47,054 nt of DNA, from assembly GCA_959602045.1 (NCBI GenBank), contig CAUGRT010000020.1, positions 1-47,054 on the forward strand, in the 5' to 3' direction. Under the pieces are notes generated by a model, which worked only from the letters and a program-made list of their open reading frames with translations, was not told where the DNA came from and did not search any database. Source of the stretch: an uncultured Clostridia bacterium (lineage in GTDB: Bacteria; Bacillota; Clostridia; UBA1381). Both the position numbers and the translations under genes were made by a program. Of this stretch, positions 28,160-35,459 are shown in pieces (within the stretch, counting starts at the first letter, position 1; every line of letters begins with the position of its first letter).

Positions 28160-28220
28160 AGTTTAGCATCAGCATCCTCAAAAATCAATAACGCGATTTT
28201 CAGATCATATAAAAATATCC
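28160..28220 (-). promoter_or_regulatory. Promoter and operator for the 28.1-kb transporter/enzyme operon
   Basis: On the minus strand TTGATT (28183-28188) and TAAACT (28160-28165) are separated by 17 bp. Upstream and overlapping the -35 box is the same 35-bp element as at 10396-10430 (CAATAACGCGATTTTCA identical, 31 of 35 overall), and the bases around the start site (ACTGAATTT) are also shared. The weak promoter boxes plus the conserved upstream element fit positive control by one of the AraC regulators next door. Confidence 0.8.
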
Positions 28221-28248
28221 GTTTTTCTTGATAAAAAACGGATATTTT
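28211..28248 (-). terminator. Intrinsic terminator of the sensor-AraC gene
   Basis: A 15-16-bp inverted repeat (arms AATATCCGTTTTT and AAAAACGGATATT around a six-base loop) starts 5 bp after the stop codon of the 722-aa regulator and is followed on the minus strand by TTTTTATATG. Its distal arm overlaps the outer end of the 28.2-kb operator, so terminator and operator share bases. Confidence 0.85.
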
Positions 28249-28252
28249 CATA

Positions 28253-30421
28253 TTACGATATTTTTCTGTATTCATTCGGCGTCATTCCGAACTTCTTTTT
28301 AAAGCTATATATAAAATGACTTCCTCCCGAGTAGCCGACCATCCCGGCAATTTTATTGACACTGTAGCTTGTGGTTGTCAAAAGCTCTTTGGATTTTTCA
28401 AGTCTGTAATCTGTGATATAAGTTGAAATTGTTTTTGATGTTTGCTTCTTGAACAGCGAATCCGCATAGTTGGCATTGATATTTAACTGCTCCGCAACCG
28501 CGTTTCGGCTGAACGTAATATCACCGTACTGTTCTTCAACAATCTTTTCCACCCGCGTCACAATGCCATCACTCTTCATTCCTTTTATATCCATCACATT
28601 CTCCGATATATAACTGAAAATTGTTCTAAAAATCACAATAATCTCATCCAGAGTTTCCGCACTCATAATATCATTAAAAATATCACTGTATATATCGGTC
28701 AGCTTTGTATTATAATCGGTCATTTTCAAAACCAGCTGCTGTATCTGAAACGCAAACTGCAAAAGCTCACATTTCAGATAAATCGGATTGGAATTTCCCA
28801 AAAGCTGTATCATTTTATCAAACATGACAGACATATTATCATAGGAACCGGTTTTTAAAACATTCGCAAACTGAATACGGTATTCCAGTGTGTCATTAAA
28901 CTTATCGTCTGAATGTCGCTGCATATAGTCTACCGTAAGAATACAACCCAATCCCTCATAAAAACTATACTCTTTCAGTTTGGAAAGCGTTTTATAAATT
29001 TCCGAAATTCCTAAAATATTATCGGCTTCATTTCCGATAAACGCGCTGATGGTAATCTCCATCTTATCACGGAACAGCTTTTGCGTTTCGGCGGTAAGCT
29101 CCTTGATTTTCTCCTCATTGCAATTCCCTGTGTTATACAGAATGATTACTTCGCTGTCGTCCATCACATTCAAATCACACTTGGTAATCGAATTCAAAAG
29201 CTCCTCCATAACGTTCATGACAGAAAAACGGATACTCTCCCGATACTTTACCGGCATCCCCTGAATAATATGCTGAAAATGATCAATTCGCATCAAGACC
29301 ATATTCACTTTTTCGTCCTTGTCAATATTAAAGTCGATGTTCGAAGCAGCCTCCCTCAGCTGCTCATCGGTCATAAACAGCAAGCCGCGCAAAAAATCAC
29401 TCTTTTTTTCTTTATTGATATTGGTTTCATTCGACTGAATCTTAAATTTCATATTGTCAATATTTTTATATATCCGATATAAAAATACATGAATCTTTCT
29501 TCCGTAAGTCACCAAAACATAGGAGATGACCAGTAAAAATGTAATCAATATCAAAATCCAGGGCAACACCTTATTTAAAATTCTTTCCATTAAAACAGAA
29601 GTATATTCCGCATTGATAAATATAAAATCGGATGTTTTTTTATAAGCGGCAATGACCCTTTTCTCACCCAGCTTTGTCTTTAAGATATTTTCTGTCTTAT
29701 TATCGTCAAAAATATCCTTGATACATTTTTCATCCGATAAATCCGCCCCTGCCGAAAAGAAATTTCCTGCAAAGCACCGCTTATCCAGATCCGCAACGAC
29801 CAGATTGTTCCCCTCGCGGAAGAAAGAATTAACAACATTACAATAATAATCAATGGCAATCGCATCCCCTCTGCCGTTGGAGGGATACACAATCACAGTA
29901 TAGACATTGTTTCGATTTTTCTGTTTCTGTCTTAAAATAAAAGTTTTCTTCTGTCTGATATAGGAAATCAGCTCCGGATCAGCCGAAAATTCTTCGGCAT
30001 CCCACGGAAGATTATATTCACTTGAGTAAAATAACTGTTCATCGGCATCATAAAAGCAAATTGATTCCGCATAAATATTAAAATTCTTATACTGCCGCAA
30101 TCTTCGCACCGCATTTGTTTTGTCCTCTTTCGTTGCGCTGACTCCCTCGGATATTTTCCTGATATCCGCGTCCATATACGTTGACATGGCAATATTTTTC
30201 GACTCCAGATAAAAAGTATCAAACACCTTTTCAAAGCTTTCCATCTCGCTTTCCAGATAGCTGCTATAAATATTCTCCACGCTGTCCTTGTAGATCATAT
30301 ACATAAAAAGAAAAACAAAAACGCATATAAAGCAGATCACGATCGCTATAGGCTTAAACACATTTTTATATGTATTCAGAATATGATTCTCATGAGTTTC
30401 ATCATAATACCGGTTGTTCAC
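28253..30421 (-). CDS. Membrane-bound sensor with AraC-type DNA-binding domain
   Basis: A 722-aa regulator. Transmembrane helix 1 (about 23-44) and helix 2 (about 285-307, VLPWILILITFLLVISYVLV) bracket an extracellular domain of about 240 residues, likely of the dCache type. A cytoplasmic middle region of about 300 residues (MRIDHFQHI, GISEIYKTL) precedes a two-helix-turn-helix AraC domain at about 624-722 (NAVAEQLNINANYADSLFKK and NKIAGMVGYSGGSHF). Such one-component proteins sense outside sugars or binding proteins and activate nearby transport operons. The start is a GTG with AGAGGT seven bases upstream; the ATG six codons earlier has no site. Position next to the matched operators makes it the prime candidate activator of region 1 (inference). 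Confidence 0.92.
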   Translation of the reverse strand: MNNRYYDETHENHILNTYKNVFKPIAIVICFICVFVFLFMYMIYKDSVENIYSSYLESEMESFEKVFDTFYLESKNIAMSTYMDADIRKISEGVSATKEDKTNAVRRLRQYKNFNIYAESICFYDADEQLFYSSEYNLPWDAEEFSADPELISYIRQKKTFILRQKQKNRNNVYTVIVYPSNGRGDAIAIDYYCNVVNSFFREGNNLVVADLDKRCFAGNFFSAGADLSDEKCIKDIFDDNKTENILKTKLGEKRVIAAYKKTSDFIFINAEYTSVLMERILNKVLPWILILITFLLVISYVLVTYGRKIHVFLYRIYKNIDNMKFKIQSNETNINKEKKSDFLRGLLFMTDEQLREAASNIDFNIDKDEKVNMVLMRIDHFQHIIQGMPVKYRESIRFSVMNVMEELLNSITKCDLNVMDDSEVIILYNTGNCNEEKIKELTAETQKLFRDKMEITISAFIGNEADNILGISEIYKTLSKLKEYSFYEGLGCILTVDYMQRHSDDKFNDTLEYRIQFANVLKTGSYDNMSVMFDKMIQLLGNSNPIYLKCELLQFAFQIQQLVLKMTDYNTKLTDIYSDIFNDIMSAETLDEIIVIFRTIFSYISENVMDIKGMKSDGIVTRVEKIVEEQYGDITFSRNAVAEQLNINANYADSLFKKQTSKTISTYITDYRLEKSKELLTTTSYSVNKIAGMVGYSGGSHFIYSFKKKFGMTPNEYRKIS

Positions 30422-30512
30422 AAAAAAACCTCTTTTCATAGACTTCGATTATGACACTCCCTTTAATTTACTAATCGTCAAAATGACATATGTTTTGTAC
30501 TGGGTAAGTTTT

Positions 30513-30541
30513 ATTTTAGCAAAAAAAAATATACCTGTCAA
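30513..30541 (-). promoter_or_regulatory. Promoter of the sensor-AraC gene
   Basis: TTGACA (30536-30541) and TAAAAT (30513-30518) on the minus strand are separated by 17 bp that include a run of nine T. The transcript would have a leader of about 85 nt before the GTG start. A GACATAT copy lies in this leader at 30485-30491. Confidence 0.75.
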
Positions 30542-30795
30542 TATCGAATTATTCGGGTGATTATAAGTTTTTCAGATTTTTGAAATATACCGCGGTGCCG
30601 ATTAAGGCTGCCGATAAAAATAAAACCTTCTCCCTATTCATTTACACTTTGTCACACTGACATATTGACTTCATTATCCTGCTAATATATTTATCTATCG
30701 CAAAAATACCATACTCGATTTGTAAAATAACGATTAAATATGACATATCTGCTGTTTTGAGAAATCTATGTCAGTATGATATAGATTCCTCTGTA
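30542..30795. promoter_or_regulatory. Divergent regulatory region with palindrome and GACATAT copies
   Basis: This A+T-rich stretch holds no open reading frame that I can support. It contains GACATAT at 30659-30665 and 30742-30748, and a near-perfect palindrome at 30765-30785: TCTATGTCA and TGATATAGA around GTA, one mismatch. The palindrome ends 10 bp before the -35 box of the plus-strand regulator gene. Its right half lies in TATGATATAGA, an 11-bp string also found in the 10.4-kb operator at 10413-10422. These are probable regulator binding sites (inference). Confidence 0.55.
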
Positions 30796-30824
30796 TTGAC
30801 ATTCGATAAAGTTTATGTTATAAT
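30796..30824 (+). promoter_or_regulatory. Consensus promoter of the small AraC gene
   Basis: TTGACA (30796-30801) and TATAAT (30819-30824) with a 17-bp spacer, a perfect sigma-A consensus on the plus strand. Transcription would start near 30831, giving a leader of about 78 nt to the chosen start codon. Confidence 0.88.
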
Positions 30825-30908
30825 TAATTATATTTAAAATTCAAAAATATGTCTGATAAACACAAGCAACCAAATAAATCTTATAAAATATTAAACAAGG
30901 ACAAACAC

Positions 30909-31610
30909 ATGCTGAACTATGAGATCATAAAAAGAGATGAGTTTTATGTTAATAATGGATGTCATCCGAAAAACAGTATTATAATAGTCTTATCCGGAAG
31001 TTTCAAATGTACTATATCAGAAAAAAAATATATTGTTGAAGAAAACGATATCTTTGTTTTTAATAAAAACTCGGCTTTTTCAAGAAAGGTTATCATACCG
31101 ATCGAATGTATCTATCTGCAATTTGATATTTTTCCGATACCGTTAGCTGATGGCTTAATCAGTATTGATGATGGCATGCGATTGAAAAGTTCTGTTCAGT
31201 ATCTCAAAAATTCAATAAAAAGTTCAAACGATTATCTGATTCACCATTTTATTGAAGATATTTTCATCATAATTAACCAGCACAATACAAATGATATTGT
31301 TTCTGAATGTATCAATTATTTTAATGCTAATTTGGAAAAAGCACTGAATCTTGATATGCTCGCCGAAAAATTCCACATATCAAAACAATGGCTTATTTCT
31401 CAGTTTAAAAAGTACACAAATAATACCCCCATGGAATATCTGAATGTCTTGCGTATTCAGCATGGGAAAAGACTTCTTACAAACAGCAATTTTACGGTTA
31501 GCGAGATCGCTGAACAATGCGGCTTTGAAAATGTGCATTATTTCAGCAACAGCTTTAAAAAGCGGACGAACGTATCCCCTATCCAATACCGAAAAGACTT
31601 TAAATTATAG
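30909..31610 (+). CDS. AraC-family transcription regulator with cupin-like N-terminus
   Basis: A 233-aa cytoplasmic regulator, the only plus-strand gene. Residues about 20-90 have the alternating strands of a small cupin sensor (NSIIIVLSGSFKCTI, VEENDIFVFN). The C-terminal 100 residues are a complete AraC domain with two helix-turn-helix units (LDMLAEKFHISKQWLISQFKKY and VSEIAEQCGFENVHYFSNSFKK split over two motifs) ending SPIQYRKDF. The start is the ATG after AAGGA; a reading 20 codons longer begins 18 nt after the predicted transcript start and has no ribosome site. A palindrome just upstream of its promoter suggests autoregulation or control by the divergent sensor-AraC protein. The inducer is unknown. 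Confidence 0.9.
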   Translation: MLNYEIIKRDEFYVNNGCHPKNSIIIVLSGSFKCTISEKKYIVEENDIFVFNKNSAFSRKVIIPIECIYLQFDIFPIPLADGLISIDDGMRLKSSVQYLKNSIKSSNDYLIHHFIEDIFIIINQHNTNDIVSECINYFNANLEKALNLDMLAEKFHISKQWLISQFKKYTNNTPMEYLNVLRIQHGKRLLTNSNFTVSEIAEQCGFENVHYFSNSFKKRTNVSPIQYRKDFKL

Positions 31611-31617
31611 CAAGAAA

Positions 31618-31676
31618 GGTGCTGACATATGCGTCCAACAGGATTAAGCATACGTCAGCACCCACAGACATTTTTT
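31618..31676 (+). terminator. Intrinsic terminator after the small AraC gene
   Basis: A stem of about 15 bp with one mismatch (GGTGCTGACATATGC and GCATACGTCAGCACC, loop of about 15 nt) begins 7 bp after the stop codon and is followed by ACAGACATTTTTT. The opposite strand has only a weak T tract, so it may also slow transcription of the convergent AraC gene. Confidence 0.85.
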
Positions 31677-31715
31677 AAGCCGATTCCCTCTCCGAGTTAA
31701 AGCGATAGTATTGCT

Positions 31716-32753
31716 TCAGCTATTGCTCTCATATCGGCTCGGCGTTACCCCTTTGAGCTTTTTAAAGGTTCGGATAAATACGTTGGAATTGACATAGCCG
31801 ACTTTTTCCGCGATTTCACTCACGCTTTTCCCCTCCGCAAGCAATTCCACCGCTTTATCAATTCTCTTTTTGTGAATTGTATTCAGAATACTATCCCCCA
31901 TGTGCTGCTTGAAAATTTTTGACACATAGGCTCTGGACATTCCCAACATGCTTGCAATAGCAAATACATTAATATTATTGTCCATGTAACAGCTGTCGAT
32001 ATACTGATTGATTTTTTCAACAAGCTCCTCATATTTGTCAACCTTATTTTGATTGACTTCGTCACATATATTAACCGTAAGCTCCTCAAAAAATGCCCTC
32101 GTCTGCTCGATTCGCTTAAAGCCAAATACCGTCACGGTCAGGTTCTGTTGATTCAGTGTTGTATTTTCGCTGATAATTTCTTCATAAATTCCCGAAAGCT
32201 CCATTAAAAAGCACTTAATCATTTCCATCGACAAGCTTCTGCAATCAATATTTTCATCGTACAATTCATTCAAAACATCAATTGCACCGTTGGTATTTCC
32301 GGAGGAAATATTAACGGAAAGCTGCTGCCGCTGATAAGGAGTAATCTCATACCGATCATTCCGATCACTGTAGTCTTTCGCAAGAATTACACGGCTTCTT
32401 TTCAGGACAAACGCATAGGATAAGCCCCCCACCGCCGCAAAATACGATTGTGAAATTGCCTGGTACGAATGGATGGTCGGGCCTACGAAAACAACACATC
32501 GAATCATGAAATTTTCCGCCGCACTTTCGGCAAAATTTTTCACAATTCCCACAATTCCGCGTTCAAAAGAAACGGCATTTTCACCCTTGTTTCCTACCAG
32601 AAAAACAATCTGATTCCGGATCGGGACGCTGATCACCGCACTGTTGGACTCCAACAGCTCCGATAATACATTTTTCACAATGAAAAATGCGTCCTGCTCC
32701 GTTTCGCTGCGCACAGAACGAATAATAAATCCTTCTATGACAATATTAATCAC
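31716..32753 (-). CDS. AraC-family regulator with disrupted start and missing sensor domain
   Basis: The open frame gives 345 aa from a GTG without ribosome site. Residues about 245-345 form an AraC domain (NVFAIASMLGMSRAYVSKIFKQ and VSEIAEKVGYVNSNVFIRTFKK); residues about 25-130 look like the cytoplasmic middle region of membrane-bound AraC sensors (VVFVGPTIHSYQAISQSY). Upstream in the same frame a helix is encoded (YILSHILVLVIPIVINIVI), but the only good start (GGAGGGAG then GTG at 32842, MLKKLRSLITNRGV) lies one frame away and stops at about 25 codons. One base seems lost in between. No extracellular domain or second helix separates helix and cytoplasmic part. The gene is the last of the region 3 operon, 33 bp after the beta-helix gene. 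It is likely a decayed sensor-regulator. Confidence 0.75.
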   Translation of the reverse strand: MINIVIEGFIIRSVRSETEQDAFFIVKNVLSELLESNSAVISVPIRNQIVFLVGNKGENAVSFERGIVGIVKNFAESAAENFMIRCVVFVGPTIHSYQAISQSYFAAVGGLSYAFVLKRSRVILAKDYSDRNDRYEITPYQRQQLSVNISSGNTNGAIDVLNELYDENIDCRSLSMEMIKCFLMELSGIYEEIISENTTLNQQNLTVTVFGFKRIEQTRAFFEELTVNICDEVNQNKVDKYEELVEKINQYIDSCYMDNNINVFAIASMLGMSRAYVSKIFKQHMGDSILNTIHKKRIDKAVELLAEGKSVSEIAEKVGYVNSNVFIRTFKKLKGVTPSRYESNS

Positions 32754-32875
32754 AATCGGAATGACTAATACCAGAATATGGGATAAAATATATCCGACAT
32801 CACTCCGCGATTTGTAATCAGGCTGCGTAACTTCTTCAGCACAAGGCTCCCTCCTTCATCAATCACGCATTTCTT

Positions 32876-34414
32876 TTATTTTCCGTATGCTCCGATATTC
32901 GGCGCTTGGGAATCCGATACCCGATTCCCCCAAAAATCATAGCCGCCGTTATTCTCAACCACACATCCGGCACCGATTGCCGGAGATTCGGCTTGCAGCT
33001 TATAGCCATCCAGTGTCGTCCGTCCGACCGCACCGCTTCCTGCCGCTGTCAGCATCGGATCCTGACAAATGGCATGGGTATCATACTGGCTTAATTTTGC
33101 CGTTGCGTTATTTCCATAATAAATATTATTGCTGATCGCAAGATCCGACGGCCGCCTCATATTATTATAGATTGCACTGCCCGATGGGTTTGTTAAATAA
33201 AAAATATTATTCATAATCGACATCTTTTCGACCGTACAAGTAATATTCAGCATTTTATGCGCCGTTGTGACTTCGGAATAAATCGTATTGTTGTAAAATT
33301 CCGCAGTCATTTTCTTCAATTCTTCCGATGAAGCCGGCATTGCAACCGCAACCGTCTGATTCTTATCGTTTTGGCTGATATTGTATCGCACGGTTGCACC
33401 ATAGGTATGATGATTCACCAGCAATACAAATCCGCCCTCGTTATCATGGCTGTAATTGTATTGCAGCTTAACGTTATCACAATCGCCGTCAATATCATAT
33501 CCGAATCCGTCATAGGTTGTTCTGGATAAATAAGATTCGTTTTCGGCAATGACGGTTCCGGTAGAATGAAGCGCAAAAATGCCGACATTTGCCCGGCTCA
33601 TACCATCCTGATAGCTCATTAAATTCGTTTCATAAACCGTATTCCCGGTGACAGTTCCGTTATAATCACCGCATACAATGATTCCGTCACCCTTAACATC
33701 GTGTACAATATTATTGCTGATTTTGAGCTGCTGGGTCATTCCGGCAACATCCTTATCGTAGCTTGTATAAAAATTTGAGAATGTGGCAATTCCCGTTCTG
33801 GCTACATTATACACCTCGCAGCCGGTAATTGTCAACCCCACAAATCTCGTTGCCACCTCGCCCCGTGCCGAAACAAGGATTCCGCCGTTCCAGTGATTGT
33901 CCAAATCCGACATTGTTGCCATATAGTATCCGTTGACATCATGAACCGTTAAACCGTTCAGTTCAATCCCGTTCAATGCGCCGGCATTATAGCCGCATAC
34001 ATAGATGCCATATCGCCATGCTTCTTCGCCTTGATTGGTTATTTCCAGATTGCTGATTTTAATATACTGCTGATTATACAAAAACACCGCTGCATTTTCA
34101 CCGTTTCCGTTAATGCAGGGCTTTGCTCCCTCTCCGTATTTGCCCACACTGATTAAGCTGTTCTTTGTTCCCGAACCTCGTACCCAAAGACAGCCGTTCC
34201 ATATTCCGCCTGCCTGAAAAAGAATTTCATCGCCCGGCTCAAAAACCTGCTGATTGACCTTTTCAACGGTGCGCCATGCGCTGCTTTCGGAAAGTCCGCT
34301 TGCCGCATCGTTTCCGCTGTTTGAAACATAATAAGTTGCCGCGTCCGCCGCGGTTGCTGCAAGGATTGTCATGCAAAAAAGCATCAAAGTAAAAATTAAT
34401 TTATTTTTCATCAT
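32876..34414 (-). CDS. Secreted parallel beta-helix protein
   Basis: A 512-aa exported protein with signal peptide (LIFTLMLFCMTILAATAADA). It starts TYYVSNSGNDAASGLSES, continues in beta-helix rungs (ISNNIVHDVKGDGIIV, YNYSHDNEGGFVLL) and ends PAIGAGCVVENNGG...NIGAYG, the common finish of secreted beta-helix glycan-active proteins. Whether it is a lyase or a hydrolase cannot be told. It is a close relative of the N-terminal 530 residues of the protein at 35.5-37.5 kb (shared GEGAKP, LTVHDV, YDGFGYDIDGD/HDGCGFDIDGD), so the pair arose by duplication. It is intact, unlike several neighbours. The ribosome site AAGGGAG lies 12 bases before the first ATG; a second ATG follows at once. Confidence 0.83.
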   Translation of the reverse strand: MMKNKLIFTLMLFCMTILAATAADAATYYVSNSGNDAASGLSESSAWRTVEKVNQQVFEPGDEILFQAGGIWNGCLWVRGSGTKNSLISVGKYGEGAKPCINGNGENAAVFLYNQQYIKISNLEITNQGEEAWRYGIYVCGYNAGALNGIELNGLTVHDVNGYYMATMSDLDNHWNGGILVSARGEVATRFVGLTITGCEVYNVARTGIATFSNFYTSYDKDVAGMTQQLKISNNIVHDVKGDGIIVCGDYNGTVTGNTVYETNLMSYQDGMSRANVGIFALHSTGTVIAENESYLSRTTYDGFGYDIDGDCDNVKLQYNYSHDNEGGFVLLVNHHTYGATVRYNISQNDKNQTVAVAMPASSEELKKMTAEFYNNTIYSEVTTAHKMLNITCTVEKMSIMNNIFYLTNPSGSAIYNNMRRPSDLAISNNIYYGNNATAKLSQYDTHAICQDPMLTAAGSGAVGRTTLDGYKLQAESPAIGAGCVVENNGGYDFWGNRVSDSQAPNIGAYGK

Positions 34415-34456
34415 TATGACCGTTCGCTCCCTTCACAAAAATTCAAACTGCAAAAA

Positions 34457-35449
34457 TTATATTTTTGAAAAGTCTAAACTTTCGTATTTTTTTGTGAATT
34501 TTATTTCGGCTTGCTCGGTAAGCGTTTGAATATATTCGTTATACAATTGATCGATGTACATCGTTTCCACGTTACTTTGCACTTCGTCATATTCCTTATA
34601 TCCGCCTGCCGTAAACGAATCCACTTTCGCAAAATATACGCTTGTTCCGTTTTCCAGCAGCCCGATGATGTTATCGGCGGCTGACGAAAGCGATTCCATT
34701 AACCCCGGATATTCAAAATCATAAAATCTCGCCGCCGATTGATCATCAAGCGCCAACGGTTGTATAACCGCGCCTGCTTGCTCCGCTTCCGCCGTTATAT
34801 CCTCTCCCGACTGCGCCTTTTTCATCAGTTTCTCCGCTTGTGCTTTTTGATCGTTTTTAAACATATAGAGCGTCAAGCTGCCCGTAGGATTTTTCATATA
34901 ATACCGATCCCTGATCTGTTCGTAATATTCTTTCAAAGTCTGATCGTCATAGCTTTGTTCGGATTTCCACTGCTCCTTGATCGCAAGAATCATTTTCGCC
35001 GCTTCATCATGATAATAGCTTTCCGGCGTATATTCCGTCACGCCGTAAACGACCTCATTATTTTTCTTTTTATTTTTCCGGTTATTATTTTCCGTTTCTA
35101 ATCTTTTCAGAAAATCAGAATAATTGCAGGACGATAAAATCCCATACTCCATCGCCATTTTTTGCTGAATTTTTATCGGAACAAGCTCCTCCAGAACTTT
35201 TTCCGACAGCATCTGCGCCGGTGTATTTCCGTCATAGCTGCTCTGCCAGAATCCCTCTCCGTATTCGGCATGATAGTTGTCGTTAAAATACTTTACGACT
35301 TCTGCCTTTTTTCTGGACGCGAGCATCATAAATTCCGCGGCTTCAACGCTTTCGCCGTTGATATACGCAACAATCTCCGCATCTCCTTTTCCGCAGGAGC
35401 ATAGCGCAAAAATCAGGATTATCGCCGCAATCATTCTGAATTTTCTCAT
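34457..35449 (-). CDS. PrsA/SurA-like lipoprotein foldase
   Basis: A 330-aa lipoprotein: FRMIAAIILIFALCSC ends in a lipobox with Cys about 18. VAYINGESVEAAEFMML is the strand-helix opening of SurA/PrsA-type chaperones, followed by a long helical part (about 50-190), a reduced parvulin-like segment (about 190-290, GSLTLYMFKN to TSVYFAKVDSF) and a return helix. The parvulin segment is short and may lack isomerase activity. Such proteins assist folding of exported proteins outside the membrane. It lies between two secreted beta-helix genes, 10 bp after one and 42 bp before the other, so it probably serves them (inference). AGGAGGG with five bases to the ATG fixes the start and overlaps the upstream stop. 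Confidence 0.75.
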   Translation of the reverse strand: MRKFRMIAAIILIFALCSCGKGDAEIVAYINGESVEAAEFMMLASRKKAEVVKYFNDNYHAEYGEGFWQSSYDGNTPAQMLSEKVLEELVPIKIQQKMAMEYGILSSCNYSDFLKRLETENNNRKNKKKNNEVVYGVTEYTPESYYHDEAAKMILAIKEQWKSEQSYDDQTLKEYYEQIRDRYYMKNPTGSLTLYMFKNDQKAQAEKLMKKAQSGEDITAEAEQAGAVIQPLALDDQSAARFYDFEYPGLMESLSSAADNIIGLLENGTSVYFAKVDSFTAGGYKEYDEVQSNVETMYIDQLYNEYIQTLTEQAEIKFTKKYESLDFSKI

Positions 35450-35459
35450 GAATACCCTC

